Notes: generated from the letters alone by a model not told the origin. 64,000 bases of DNA from Methylobacterium sp. 10 (GCF_000519085.1 NZ_KI912577.1:4148035-4212034); one strand, 5' to 3'. Positions 33,560 through 43,042 are shown, numbered from the stretch's first letter. Made by a program: numbers and translations.

Positions 33560-33590
33560 CCTTGGCCGAACAAGGAGCGTTCGGCCAAGG
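33560..33590 (-). terminator. Perfect 12-bp hairpin after the RTX gene
   Basis: The arms ccttggccgaac and gttcggccaagg pair perfectly around a 7-base loop, 13 bases after the RTX stop codon. No T-run follows on the minus strand, so it may act as a terminator or as a 3'-end stabiliser. Confidence 0.6.
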
Positions 33591-33602
33591 GGTATTATGG
33601 GC

Positions 33603-36416
33603 TTACGCAACCAGGAAATCGAGGTGAGTCAGCGTCACCTTGTCGTGGTTGTCGATCACGGCGAACTGGATGGCTTTTGCGGCGGTGCCGCTGCCATCGG
33701 CATCGAAGGACAGGGCACCGGTTTCGTGATCGTAGATGATGCGGTCGTTCCCATCGATCTTGGCGCCGGTCACGCCCAGGTCCTTGAACGCCGTCACCGC
33801 GAGATCGCCGGCCGAGAGCGCCGCGAAGACGCTCTTCGAGAGCTGGATCGTGTCGTCCATGGCCGAAAAATCGGTGATGTGGTCGATATTGGTCGCGCCG
33901 AGCTTCGTGCTGAACACGAACGTATCCTGACCAGCCAGACCCGTCAGCTTATCCGCCCCGAGGCCACCGTCGAGATGGTTGGCGCCGGCGTTGCCCTTGA
34001 GCACGTTGGCGAGCGTGTTGCCGGTGGCACTGAGATTGCCGGTGCCGGTCAGCGTCAAGTTCTCCACGTAGGAGCCGCCCAGCGAGAAGGACACAGAGGC
34101 CTTGACGAGATCGGTACCGACGGAGGCGCTGAGTTCCACGGCTTTGTCGCCGGTATTGTCGACGATGTAGATGTCCGAGCCGGCCCCGCCGATCATGGTA
34201 TCCGCGCCCGTCTTACCGTCGAGGACGTTGGCGCCGGCATTGCCCCTGAGGACGTTGTCCAGCGAGTTGCCGGTGGCGCCGAGATTGCCGGTGCCGATCA
34301 GTGTCAGGTTCTCCACGTAGGAGCCCCCCAGCGAGAACGACACGGAGGCCTTGACGAGGTCTGTGCCGGCGGCGCCGCTCAGTTCGACGGCCTTGTCGCC
34401 GATGGTGTCGACGATGTACGTGTCCGACCCCGCGCCGCCGACCATGGTATCGGCACCGCCTCTGCCGTCGAGGACGTTGTTGCCGCTGTTGCCGGTCAGC
34501 ACATTGGCAAGATCGTTACCCGTACCCTTCAGATCACCCGTGCCGGTGAGCGTCAGGTTCTCGACTGCAACACCGAGAGAATAGGAGACGGATGCGAAAA
34601 CGCGGTCCGTATCGGTGTAAAAATCTTCTTCAATGATTTTGTCGCCGACATTATCGACGTAGTAGGTGTCAGACCCGTCCGACCCTTCCATCGTATCCGC
34701 TCCGGCCTTGCCGTCGAGGATATTGTTAGCCGAGTTGCCTCTTAGGTGGTTAGCACTAGCGTTGCCTGTTGCCTTGATTGCATCATCTGACAGGTATAAG
34801 TTTTCAATATTTGCAGCTATCGTATAGTTTACGCTGCTGTTTACTATATCAACGCCTTCGCCGGCGAGCTCAACGACAGTATCTTTCACGTTGTCGACGA
34901 TATAGATATCGTCGCCCGTCCCGCCGATCATGCGATCGGCACCAAGGCCTCCCTTGATGAAATCGTTGCCGGCGAGCCCGCTGATCGTATTGTTCCCGGC
35001 GTCACCCCTCAGCTGATCGTTGAAGTTGCTGCCTTCCAGGTTCTCGATACTGATAAGTCGGTCCTTGCCGAAGCCGGTGTCTTGCCAGTTTGTCAGGTCC
35101 AAGGAGACGAGCACACGCGAGGTCGCCGACGCGTAGCTTGCCGTGTCGCTGCCAGCGCCCCCATCCAGGCGATCATCGCCGGCGCCCCCGTCGAGCCAAT
35201 CGTTGCCGGCGCCGCCCAGGATGATGTCGTCGCCGCCATTGCCGTGGTGGCGATCATTGCCGTCGCCGCCCCGGAGCGTGTCGTTGCCTTCGTTGCCGAT
35301 GAGCTGATCGTCGCCGGCCCTGCCTTCGAGGGTGTTGGGCGCCGTGGATCCGGGCAGCACACCGGATGCTTGAATGATCCCGTTATACGTGCCGTCCCGA
35401 TCGATCACGTGCTGACCGCTGATGACATTCCGCAAGGCGTTGACGGCCGACTCCATATCGGCGACGCCAGATCTTTCGTTGAGAAACTCGTTGAATACAT
35501 AATTCTTTTGCTGATCAAACCAGCCTGGAGGGCTTTTGATAATGTGATCTTTGTCCATGAAAGTATCTTCGCCATGTGCGTAGAAATTTCTGAGCACATC
35601 CATATTCAAAATATCGAGATTATCTATACGCGCACCTGCGCCAACAGAGGTGAGGCCAACGGCCTGCAGCATCTGCTTCACTTCTTCGGACCCATTTTGT
35701 CCAATATACAAAGTGTATTGACTCGTTAAATCCCTATTAACGACAGGACCTTCATTTATATCTAATAAGTCATTATATCTAATCTGCACATAGACATCGC
35801 TGTCGTTGCGAACGGATACCCTAGCGTATGTTCGGATCGTATCGTTCGCCTGTTCCCGGTAGGGAGTAATTTCTGCATCCAGGGCGACGATGGCCCGCCG
35901 GAGTTCATCCACGAACTCTCCCGACGTCGCGCCATCGCCGATATCGCGGATCACGTTGATGCGGGTGGTGAGTGCGGAAAGGAGTGCAGGCACGACGATG
36001 CGGATGTCTGCATTCTGGTCTTCGGCGTATACGACGGCCCGGGTTAGCGCCAAACCCGAGGAGTTCAGTGCAGCATCACGGTAGGTGCTGATACTGTTGT
36101 TGTGGTTATACAGACTGAGATTGTTGTTGGCATTTACAGATTCTGTCTTGATGTCGAGGATGACATTTTTGTTAAGTTCCTCATTGATATCCCCGAGTTC
36201 AGCGAGTACTTGGCGATTTTGCGCTTCGATCACGTCCAGCTTTGAATCCATCCCCTTGATGAGTTCCAAGCTTGGATCGTTATTCGATCCTCCAAAAACG
36301 GCTAGCAATTCTTCAGGTATTTCAACGCCCGGTATCAGCCCGATCAAGTTGAGGGCCGAACCAGCGACCTCCTTGATGTCATTAAAATAGCCGAGACCTT
36401 TGAGTGCCGATGCCAT
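33603..36416 (-). CDS. Large RTX (haemolysin-type calcium-binding) protein
   Basis: Probably secreted through a type I system: no N-terminal signal, many Gly/Asp-rich nonapeptides (for example GGAGNDWLDGGAGDDRLDGG) from about residue 365, and a C-terminal M10/serralysin-like part (FVFSTKLGATNIDHITDF) ending in DFLVA. Within it is an array of 83-residue repeats. The first 340 or so residues are unlike RTX repeats: helix-rich, with a hydrophobic stretch (SALNLIGLIPGV) and a coiled-coil-like segment (residues 48-85). I recognise no enzyme there. The DNA for this part is AT-richer than its surroundings, a sign of transfer. No type I transporter genes are in the window. The ribosome-binding site AGAGGTGGG precedes the ATG. 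Confidence 0.85.
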   Translation of the reverse strand: MASALKGLGYFNDIKEVAGSALNLIGLIPGVEIPEELLAVFGGSNNDPSLELIKGMDSKLDVIEAQNRQVLAELGDINEELNKNVILDIKTESVNANNNLSLYNHNNSISTYRDAALNSSGLALTRAVVYAEDQNADIRIVVPALLSALTTRINVIRDIGDGATSGEFVDELRRAIVALDAEITPYREQANDTIRTYARVSVRNDSDVYVQIRYNDLLDINEGPVVNRDLTSQYTLYIGQNGSEEVKQMLQAVGLTSVGAGARIDNLDILNMDVLRNFYAHGEDTFMDKDHIIKSPPGWFDQQKNYVFNEFLNERSGVADMESAVNALRNVISGQHVIDRDGTYNGIIQASGVLPGSTAPNTLEGRAGDDQLIGNEGNDTLRGGDGNDRHHGNGGDDIILGGAGNDWLDGGAGDDRLDGGAGSDTASYASATSRVLVSLDLTNWQDTGFGKDRLISIENLEGSNFNDQLRGDAGNNTISGLAGNDFIKGGLGADRMIGGTGDDIYIVDNVKDTVVELAGEGVDIVNSSVNYTIAANIENLYLSDDAIKATGNASANHLRGNSANNILDGKAGADTMEGSDGSDTYYVDNVGDKIIEEDFYTDTDRVFASVSYSLGVAVENLTLTGTGDLKGTGNDLANVLTGNSGNNVLDGRGGADTMVGGAGSDTYIVDTIGDKAVELSGAAGTDLVKASVSFSLGGSYVENLTLIGTGNLGATGNSLDNVLRGNAGANVLDGKTGADTMIGGAGSDIYIVDNTGDKAVELSASVGTDLVKASVSFSLGGSYVENLTLTGTGNLSATGNTLANVLKGNAGANHLDGGLGADKLTGLAGQDTFVFSTKLGATNIDHITDFSAMDDTIQLSKSVFAALSAGDLAVTAFKDLGVTGAKIDGNDRIIYDHETGALSFDADGSGTAAKAIQFAVIDNHDKVTLTHLDFLVA
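34017..34764 (-). repeat. Near-identical 249-bp repeats inside the RTX gene
   Basis: Units begin at about 34017, 34266 and 34515, exactly 249 bases (83 codons) apart, with a more diverged fourth border at 34761. The first two are closely similar in DNA as well as protein (KASVSFSLGGSYVENLTL in both). Such recent duplications allow copy number to change by recombination. Confidence 0.85.
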
Positions 36417-36741
36417 AATACGAACCCACCTCTAGTAAGTGCCCGTTGGTAGATCGCAATTCGATTGGAAAACAGGGGCGGACGCTACCTACTAGGCCGA
36501 ATCCCTTGTCACAGCGTCTCATCGCCCCGTTCGGTGCGCGTATGTCGCATATCAGCCTGCCTCAGGATCGGCGGAGCCAGGATTTAATGTCGGTGCTGAA
36601 AGTCTGTTGCCAATCGGATGAAGTAACGTTGTTCGGTAAGGGGGGCACAACGTCCGATTCCAGGGGCGGGGCCAAGGTCCGGTGACCACTCACCGCAGAC
36701 CTCATCCTCGAATTCAGAACCGAGACACCACCGACCCATCG
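36417..36741. other. Intergenic region between the RTX gene and bchO
   Basis: No gene was recognised in 325 bases. It should contain the RTX promoter and the 3' end of the bchIDO transcript; no convincing terminator hairpin or PpsR box was found. Confidence 0.4.
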
Positions 36742-37659
36742 TCAAGGCGACGCGATAGCTCCGACATCTTCCCCCACCGCCGGGACCACCGCCCCAAAAA
36801 TCACCTCCGCCACCTTCTCCGGCGCCTCCTCATGGGCGAGGTGGCCGAGGCCGCGCAGCAGCTCCACGCGGGCGTTGGCTAAGCGTTGGCGCAGGGCGAA
36901 GGCGGTGTCGGGGGAGATGGCCTTGTCCTCGCTGCCGACCACGAGGAGCGTCGGGGTGGCGAGGCGGGTAATGGCGCGGTCGAGGGTGGCGAGGTCCCAG
37001 TTCGCCATCATGCCCAGCGCCCCGGCCACGTGGCCGGGTGTGCGGAACAGGCGTCGGTAGAGATCGAGCCCCTGCGGGTCGAGGCGGGAGCCGGTGCCGC
37101 GAATCAGGCGCTCCACCGCCGGGCGGTCGGCGGTCCAGGCGAAGAGCTTGGGGGTGACGGGGTTGAGGAAGAGCAGCCGCGCCATGCTCGGGAACAGCAC
37201 CGAGGCGAGGCCCGGAAACGGGGTCAGCGCGCCGTTGAGCGCCACCAGGAGGTCGGGGGTGATCCGCCCGTCGAGGCAGAGCCGGACCAGGAGCGCCGCC
37301 CCCGCCGAATGGCCGACGACCAGAGTCGGGCGGAGGGCGAGCCCGTCGAGGAGGTCGCCTACGGCGCCAGCCATCCCCGGCAGAGAGAGTTTTGCGGCGG
37401 GGAGCGGGTCGGTGAAGCCGTGGCCCGGCAGGTCCGGGGCGACGATCCGGAAGCGCTTGGCCAGGAGCGGCATCAGCCCCCGCCAGGAATGGGTGGCGGC
37501 GCCCGTGCCGTGGAGGAGCAGCACGGTCGGAGCCCCTTCCTCCCCCATCTCCTGGATGTGCCAGTTGAGGCCGGAGGCCGTGACGAAGCGGCTCGCCTCC
37601 CGGTGCGGCCAGTCGGCGCCCTCGCGCTCCCAGCGGGGTCGTTCGGCGGGCGCGCGCAT
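36742..37659 (-). CDS. bchO: Mg-chelatase accessory alpha/beta hydrolase BchO
   Basis: Alpha/beta-hydrolase-fold protein found with bchI and bchD in purple bacteria and thought to assist magnesium chelation. The 305-residue protein has the oxyanion region LLLHGTGAATHSWRGLMPLL, the nucleophile elbow LVVGHSAGAALLV, an acidic residue in VVGSEDKAI and a late His in GLGHLAHEEAPE. It starts 10 bases after the bchD stop. Its reaction has not been settled for the family. Confidence 0.9.
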   Translation of the reverse strand: MRAPAERPRWEREGADWPHREASRFVTASGLNWHIQEMGEEGAPTVLLLHGTGAATHSWRGLMPLLAKRFRIVAPDLPGHGFTDPLPAAKLSLPGMAGAVGDLLDGLALRPTLVVGHSAGAALLVRLCLDGRITPDLLVALNGALTPFPGLASVLFPSMARLLFLNPVTPKLFAWTADRPAVERLIRGTGSRLDPQGLDLYRRLFRTPGHVAGALGMMANWDLATLDRAITRLATPTLLVVGSEDKAISPDTAFALRQRLANARVELLRGLGHLAHEEAPEKVAEVIFGAVVPAVGEDVGAIASP

Positions 37660-37669
37660 GCTGGTGACC

Positions 37670-39436
37670 TTATTCCCTCGCCGACCGGATCGCGGCGCTC
37701 ATCGCCCCGGCATCGGCATGGGGCAGGGGCAGATAGCGCGCCCCCATGGCGGCGGCGAGGCGGCGCGCCGAATCCTGCGGCCTCTGGGCGGTGTCGATCA
37801 GGATGGCGCGGAAGGCCGCCTCGCGGAAGAGGCGGGCGGCTTTGAGCGAATCCTCGCCCGCCCGCTCCCGCCCGGCGATCCCCGACCGGGCGACGTTGGC
37901 CCTTCCGTCGGTGAGCATCACCACCACCGGCGTCCCGCCGCCGCGCCTGACCCCGAGGGCGACCTCTCCGGCGGCGTCGATGCCGGCGGCGAGCGGCGTC
38001 CCGCCGCCTCCGGGCAGGGCGGCGAGGCCGCGCCGCGCCCGCACCAGGGAGCGCGTCGGCGCCAGGACCAGCTCCGCGCCGGCGCCGCGAAACGCCACGA
38101 GGGCGACCTTGTCCCGCCGCGTATAGGCCTCGGCCAGAAGCAGCTCGACGGCCCCCTTGGCCTCTGCCAGCCGCTCCAGGGCGGAGGAGCCGGAGGCGTC
38201 CACCGTGAAGATCGTCGTGGTCTCGGTCCGCTGCCGGAACCGGGTGATTCGGATGTCGTCGGGGCGGATCGCCAGGAAGGCGGCGCTCCCGTCCGGCGAC
38301 CGGCGGATGCCCTGCCAGGGGGCTGCGGCGCTCAGGGTCGCGATGAGATCGAGCCGGCCCCGGCGCGGATCGCCCGGCCGCGCCCCCATGGGGCGGCCGG
38401 AACGGGCGGAGACGGCCTTCGCCCCGGCCTTGCCGGCGCGGGGCATCCGCAGGCGCGGGCCGTCCCGCATCAGCATCGCCAGGAGCCCGGCCGGAATCGC
38501 GGCACGGGCGGCCTCGACGATGCGGTCGTCGGGGGCGGACGCGGTGCCCTCCTCCGGGTCGGGGCCGGGGGCCGCCCCGTCCGGGGGCGGCGGCCTGTCC
38601 GGCGCGGCCTCGTCCCGCCCCTCCCCCTCCTCGGGGGGAGACTCGCGCTCCGGGAGGCGGGTGGCGCGGTGGCCGAGGACGAGGCGCGCGGCCTCCCGCG
38701 CATCCGCCTCGGCGATCTCGGCGCGCCCGTCGAGGCGGGCGAGGAGGCGGGCGACCCGGAGGGCGAGGAGCGGCGCACGTAGGGAGTCGATGCCGAGCCG
38801 GGCCGCGACCTCGCTCAGGTCGGCGACGGGATCGTGGCCGCTCTGCCCACCGCCATCCGACGGCGTTTCGGATTCCGGCGAAAGGCCGTCCGATGGCGGT
38901 GGAAGCACGGGTCGCGTGGCGCTCGGCGGCACGTCCGTGAGGTCGAGATGGAAGGCCAACCGATCGGCCAGGGCGGCCGGGGCGGCCTCGTCCTCGCCGA
39001 TCCCCTCGTCGAGGAGGATGAGCCCGAACCGCGCCGGCCGGGTCTCCGCCAGCCCGTCCCGCTCCACCCTAAGACGCCCGGTATCGAGGGCGGCGGCGAG
39101 ATGCGCGGCGGTGCCCTGCCCCATCCGCTCGGCCATCGCGGCGACGAGAAGTCCCCCATGGGCCTCGGCCAGCAGCCCGGCCTGGGCCACCGGCCGCCCG
39201 GCGGCGAGCGTCGCCGCGAGGTCGAGCCCGCCCACGAGCCGGTCCTCGGCGATCCCCGCCGGCATCCGCCGTAACGGCTTGCCGGCGCTCATGTTTTCGA
39301 AAATGGCGTCGAGCCAGCGGTCGCGCACCGGCCCGGCCCCGGCGCGCACCACCACGCCGCCGCAGCCGTGAGGGTCGGCGGCCACGAGCCGGGCGATGCG
39401 CAGGGCGTCGGCCCAGATCGCCGGCCCCTCGCTCAC
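37670..39436 (-). CDS. bchD: Magnesium chelatase subunit D
   Basis: AAA+ subunit that forms the motor complex with BchI and contacts BchH to insert Mg2+ into protoporphyrin IX. The 588-residue protein has a degenerate N-terminal AAA+ part, a Pro/acid-rich linker (around residues 270-310) and a C-terminal von Willebrand A domain with the MIDAS motif VDASGSSALERL. The GTG at 39436 overlaps the bchI stop (GTGA). Confidence 0.95.
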   Translation of the reverse strand: MSEGPAIWADALRIARLVAADPHGCGGVVVRAGAGPVRDRWLDAIFENMSAGKPLRRMPAGIAEDRLVGGLDLAATLAAGRPVAQAGLLAEAHGGLLVAAMAERMGQGTAAHLAAALDTGRLRVERDGLAETRPARFGLILLDEGIGEDEAAPAALADRLAFHLDLTDVPPSATRPVLPPPSDGLSPESETPSDGGGQSGHDPVADLSEVAARLGIDSLRAPLLALRVARLLARLDGRAEIAEADAREAARLVLGHRATRLPERESPPEEGEGRDEAAPDRPPPPDGAAPGPDPEEGTASAPDDRIVEAARAAIPAGLLAMLMRDGPRLRMPRAGKAGAKAVSARSGRPMGARPGDPRRGRLDLIATLSAAAPWQGIRRSPDGSAAFLAIRPDDIRITRFRQRTETTTIFTVDASGSSALERLAEAKGAVELLLAEAYTRRDKVALVAFRGAGAELVLAPTRSLVRARRGLAALPGGGGTPLAAGIDAAGEVALGVRRGGGTPVVVMLTDGRANVARSGIAGRERAGEDSLKAARLFREAAFRAILIDTAQRPQDSARRLAAAMGARYLPLPHADAGAMSAAIRSARE

Positions 39437-40464
39437 GACCCCAGCACCTCCGTCACCGCCCGCGCGACGCGGGCGGTGGAGCCAGATTCGTCGAGCGGGT
39501 TGCGGCGCAGGCGGTGCCGTAAAGCCGACGGCGCGACCTGCCGGAGATGGTCGATTCCCACGGTGTCGGCCCCCTCATAGGCGGCCAGCGCCCGGGCGGT
39601 GCGCATCAGGGTCAGCTCGCCGCGCAGGCCGTCGGTGCCGAGCGCGAGGCAGAGCCGGGCGGCGGCCTCCAGGGTCGCGTCGGGCATGTCGAGGGTGGGC
39701 AAGCGCGCCCTGGCGGCGGTGAGGCGCTTCTGCAGCGCCCTGTCGGCCTTGGCATAGGCGGCGCAGAACCCCGCAGGGTCGCGCTCATAGGCGTCGCGCC
39801 GGCGCACCACGTCGATGCGGGTGGGCAGGTCCGTGGGCGTGGTCACCTCCACGGCGAGGCCGAACCGGTCGAGAAGCTGGGGCCGCAGCTCGCCCTCCTC
39901 CGGGTTGCCGCTGCCCACCAGCACGAACTTCGCCGGGTGCCGGATGCTCAACCCCTCGCGCTCCACGGTGTTGATCCCGGAGGCCGCCACATCGAGGAGG
40001 AGGTCGACGAGGTGGTCGTCGAGGAGGTTGACCTCGTCGATGTAGAGGAAGCCGCGATTGGCGCGGGCCAGCAGGCCCGGCTCGAACGCCTTCTCGCCGC
40101 GCGTCAGGGCGCGTTCGAGGTCGAGGGCGCCCACCACCCGGTCCTCGGTGGCGCCCAGGGGCAGGTCCACCACCGGCACCGGCGCGAGGTGGCTTCGTCT
40201 GCCTTCGGCGCGGCCGGAACAATGCGGGCACTCGCCGGCGGGCTTGGCGGGATCGCAGGAATAGGGGCAGCCGATCACCGCCTTCATCGGCGGCAGCAGG
40301 GCCGCGAGGCCCCGGATCGCCGTGGACTTGCCGGTACCCCGGTCGCCGAAGACGAGGACGCCGCCCACGGAGGGGTCCACCGCCGCGATCATCAGGGCGC
40401 GCCGCATCTCGTCCTGGCCGACGATGGCGGAGAAGGGGAAGGTGATGGGCGGGGCCGGGGCCAT
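39433..40464 (-). CDS. bchI: Magnesium chelatase ATPase subunit I
   Basis: ATP-hydrolysing AAA+ subunit of magnesium chelatase. From the ATG at 40464 it has 343 residues, the usual family length, beginning just before the conserved PFSAIVGQDEMRRAL. Walker A GDRGTGKS is at residues 40-47 and Walker B in GFLYIDEVNLLDDH. A more distant ATG at 40593 would add a Pro/Arg-rich leader and is less likely. It heads the bchIDO operon; no PpsR box was found upstream. Confidence 0.96.
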   Translation of the reverse strand: MAPAPPITFPFSAIVGQDEMRRALMIAAVDPSVGGVLVFGDRGTGKSTAIRGLAALLPPMKAVIGCPYSCDPAKPAGECPHCSGRAEGRRSHLAPVPVVDLPLGATEDRVVGALDLERALTRGEKAFEPGLLARANRGFLYIDEVNLLDDHLVDLLLDVAASGINTVEREGLSIRHPAKFVLVGSGNPEEGELRPQLLDRFGLAVEVTTPTDLPTRIDVVRRRDAYERDPAGFCAAYAKADRALQKRLTAARARLPTLDMPDATLEAAARLCLALGTDGLRGELTLMRTARALAAYEGADTVGIDHLRQVAPSALRHRLRRNPLDESGSTARVARAVTEVLGS

Positions 40465-40631
40465 GATGGACGGTTCGGGGTCGCCTCGGGGCCTCCGGAG
40501 GATTCCTTGGCTCGCGCCGCGCTCCGGCGATTCGGGACGAGGGTGGGCGTGTGACGGAAGGGATGCGGTTCGGGTCGTTCCGTTGACGATCATCGACAGT
40601 CTCCCGGGGGCCCGATTCAGGCTCTGGATGG

Positions 40632-40826
40632 TCCCCCCTCCCCGCCTGCGGGGAGAGGGTTTCGGCCCCCTCGTCGGGTCCGAAACGAGGCGGCAGCCGA
40701 GGGTGAGGGGACGCCGTCGAAGGAGCCTTTTCCGGAGGGCCCCCCTCACCTTCGCCCTGCCGGGCTCACCTCGCCTCCCGACGGAGGGAGGACGAGGCCC
40801 TCTCCCCGCCCGTGCGGAGAGGGGAA
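40632..40826. repeat. Type C palindromic repeat between hemA and bchI
   Basis: A long imperfect palindrome with outer arms cccctccccgcctgcgggga and ctctccccgcccgtgcggag and inner parts gccgagggtgaggggacgcc and ggcccccctcaccttcgccc. It starts 3 bases after the hemA stop codon (minus strand) and so probably forms the 3' end structure of the long bchF-to-hemA transcript. A related element is at 42126-42264. Confidence 0.8.
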
Positions 40827-40828
40827 TG

Positions 40829-42046
40829 CTACTCCGCCGCCGCCTGCTCCACGCCCATCCGCGTCCAGATCGCCGCCAGCGCCCCGACGAGATAGTCGAT
40901 GTCGGCGTCCGAATGCAGCGGCGACGGGGTGATGCGCAGGCGCTCGGTTCCGCGCGGCACGGTGGGGTAGTTGATCGGCTGGACGTAGATGCCGAACTCG
41001 TCGAGGAGCGTGTCGCTGATCGCCTTACACAGGACCGGGTCGCCGACCATCACCGGGACGATGTGGCTGTCGTTGGGGAGATAGGGGATGCCGGCGGCGT
41101 CGAGCCGGGCGCGGACCTGGGCGACGCGCTCCTGATGTCGGGCGCGCTCGGTGCCGCTGGCCTTCAGGTGCTTGATGCTCGCCGCGGCCCCCGCCGCCAC
41201 GGCGGGCGGCAGCGAGGTCGTGAAGATGAAGCCGGATGCGAAGCTGCGGACGAAGTCGCAGAGCTTCGCCGAGCCGGTGATGTAGCCCCCATGCACCGCG
41301 AAGGCCTTGCCGAGCGTGCCCTCGATGACGTCGAGGCGATGGGCGAGGCCCTCGCGCTCGGAAATGCCGCCGCCGCGCGGGCCGTAGAGGCCGACCGCGT
41401 GGACCTCGTCGAGATAGGTGAGCGCGCCGTGTGCTTCGGCGACGTCGCAGATCTCGGCGATGGGGGCGATGTCGCCGTCCATGGAATAGACCGACTCGAA
41501 GGCCACCAGCTTCGGCCGTGCCGGGTCGATCAACCTCAGCTTGCGATCGAGGTCTTCCGGGTCGTTGTGGCGGAAGATGTGGCGTTCGGCGCGGGACGCC
41601 TTGATGCCCTCGATCATCGAGGCGTGGTTCTCGGCATCCGACAGCACGACGCAGCCCGGCAGCTTGCCGGCGAGAGTGCCCAAAGCCGCCCAGTTCGAGA
41701 CGTAGCCGGAGGTGAAGAGGAGGGCCGCCTCCTTGCGGTGGAGGTCGGCGAGCTCGCGCTCGAGGAGTACGTGATAATGGTTGGTGCCGGAGATGTTGCG
41801 GGTGCCGCCGGCCCCGGCGCCGCAGCGGTCCAGCGCCTCGTGCATGGCCTCGAGCACGACGGGGTTCTGACCCATGCCGAGATAGTCGTTGGAGCACCAC
41901 ACCGTCACCGGGCGTTCGCCGCCGGGGCTGTGATGGGTGGCGTGGGGGAAGCGACCGTTCTGGCGCTCGAGATCGGTGAAGACGCGGTAGCGGCCTTCGC
42001 GGTGGAGACCGGACAAGGCATCGCCGAAGAAGTCTTCGTAGTTCAT
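40829..42046 (-). CDS. hemA: 5-aminolevulinate synthase
   Basis: PLP enzyme that condenses glycine and succinyl-CoA, the entry step to tetrapyrroles in alphaproteobacteria. It has 405 residues. The PLP lysine is Lys247 in VIEGTLGKAFAVHGGY; other signatures are VWCSNDYLGMGQNP, GAGAGGTRNISGTNHYH and TYLDEVHAVGLYG. The ribosome-binding site GGAAGGGGA is strong. It is the last gene of the bchF-puh-acsF-puhE-hemA run, giving precursor supply linked to pigment demand. A second hemA may exist elsewhere. Confidence 0.97.
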   Translation of the reverse strand: MNYEDFFGDALSGLHREGRYRVFTDLERQNGRFPHATHHSPGGERPVTVWCSNDYLGMGQNPVVLEAMHEALDRCGAGAGGTRNISGTNHYHVLLERELADLHRKEAALLFTSGYVSNWAALGTLAGKLPGCVVLSDAENHASMIEGIKASRAERHIFRHNDPEDLDRKLRLIDPARPKLVAFESVYSMDGDIAPIAEICDVAEAHGALTYLDEVHAVGLYGPRGGGISEREGLAHRLDVIEGTLGKAFAVHGGYITGSAKLCDFVRSFASGFIFTTSLPPAVAAGAAASIKHLKASGTERARHQERVAQVRARLDAAGIPYLPNDSHIVPVMVGDPVLCKAISDTLLDEFGIYVQPINYPTVPRGTERLRITPSPLHSDADIDYLVGALAAIWTRMGVEQAAAE

Positions 42047-42113
42047 GGCCGTCCCCTTCCCTATGGATCGCGATGTTTCGCGTTGGCTGCTTGAGACTCG
42101 TCTTGCTGGAGCG

Positions 42114-43031
42114 TCAGAGAGCGGTCCCTCCCCCCTCTGCGGGGGAGGGTGGCCCTCGCGTGAGCGAGGGTCGGGAGAGGGGAACCGCCTCTCCGGAAAA
42201 GCCTGTGCCGCCCTCCCTCACGCCTGCACTGCAGGCACCCTCCCCCGCATAGACGGGAGGGTTCGGGGTGCCCGCAGCCTTCGGCAGGCTCCAGGCCCAC
42301 AGGGCCGCCGAGGGCAGGGGCAGCATCAGGAAGCCGTGTTCCAGGGTCGCCAGCGCCATCAGCGTGGTGACGATGGTGAAGCCGGCGACCTCGTGGGTGC
42401 CGATCCCCTCCCCCATCGCGGCGCGCGCGAGCAGGATCGTCACCAGGGCGGCGATGGCCACGGAGAACGGGAAGAGCGCGTTCATGCGCCGGTTCCTGAG
42501 GAAGCAGGCGAGGTAGCCGAGGCGCTCGGGCAGGAACTCGGCGTTGAGATTGCGCACGCCGAGGAACATGTTGAGCCGAGCGGAGAGGTTCATTCCCCAG
42601 AGGATCAGGTAGGTCCACAGGGCGAATTTGTTGGGCTCGCCCCAGGTCAGGGCGAGGATGCCGGCCATCCCGGCGACGATTGCCGCCTCGTGCCACAGGC
42701 TCGTGGCCGCTGCCGCCCGGAACAGGGCGAACCCCGTCGTCGTGGGAGGGCAGCCGGTTTTGCGCGGCCCCGCGACGTAGCCCATGTAGTAGCTCATCTC
42801 CTGCCAGCCCCAGACCAGGAGTGCCGCCGTGAACGCCGTGTAGGCGCCCGCCTCGCTGGTGTCCCCGGCGCTCGCACCGATGGCGTAGAGCGCGGCCATC
42901 AGCACCAGGGTGCCGGCCGCCATGCTCCAGGGATGGGTGTGGCGGGGGCGGTGATCGAGCAGGATGATGAGTCCGGTGGAGAACCACCAGATCAACACCG
43001 CGTAGAGCGCGGGAACGGCGTGGGCGGCCAT
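42114..43031 (-). CDS. puhE: PuhE membrane protein with repeat-derived C-terminus
   Basis: Integral membrane protein conserved between acsF and hemA in purple bacteria and needed for full photosynthetic complex assembly or pigment levels. Roughly seven membrane segments lie within residues 1-250, with family-typical LIWWFSTGLIILLDHRPR and WGWQEMSYYMGYVAGPRK. Residues from about 255 to 305 are Gly/Ser/Pro-rich and coded by the type C repeat, so they are probably a recent addition with no fold of their own. It follows acsF by 11 bases. Confidence 0.88.
   Translation of the reverse strand: MAAHAVPALYAVLIWWFSTGLIILLDHRPRHTHPWSMAAGTLVLMAALYAIGASAGDTSEAGAYTAFTAALLVWGWQEMSYYMGYVAGPRKTGCPPTTTGFALFRAAAATSLWHEAAIVAGMAGILALTWGEPNKFALWTYLILWGMNLSARLNMFLGVRNLNAEFLPERLGYLACFLRNRRMNALFPFSVAIAALVTILLARAAMGEGIGTHEVAGFTIVTTLMALATLEHGFLMLPLPSAALWAWSLPKAAGTPNPPVYAGEGACSAGVREGGTGFSGEAVPLSRPSLTRGPPSPAEGGGTAL
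42126..42264. repeat. Type C repeat forming the 3' end of puhE
   Basis: Outer arms ccctcccccctctgcggggg and caccctcccccgcatagacg fold back on each other; the inner part includes ctcgcgtgagcgag. It overlaps the last 50 or so codons of puhE, so the C-terminal tail of that protein is repeat-encoded. Confidence 0.75.
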
Positions 43032-43042
43032 CCTCCCGCGTC

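Noticed and set aside
9855..42264. Palindromic repeats considered as a CRISPR array
   Set aside because: The copies are dispersed, long and self-complementary, with no regular short spacers and no cas genes.
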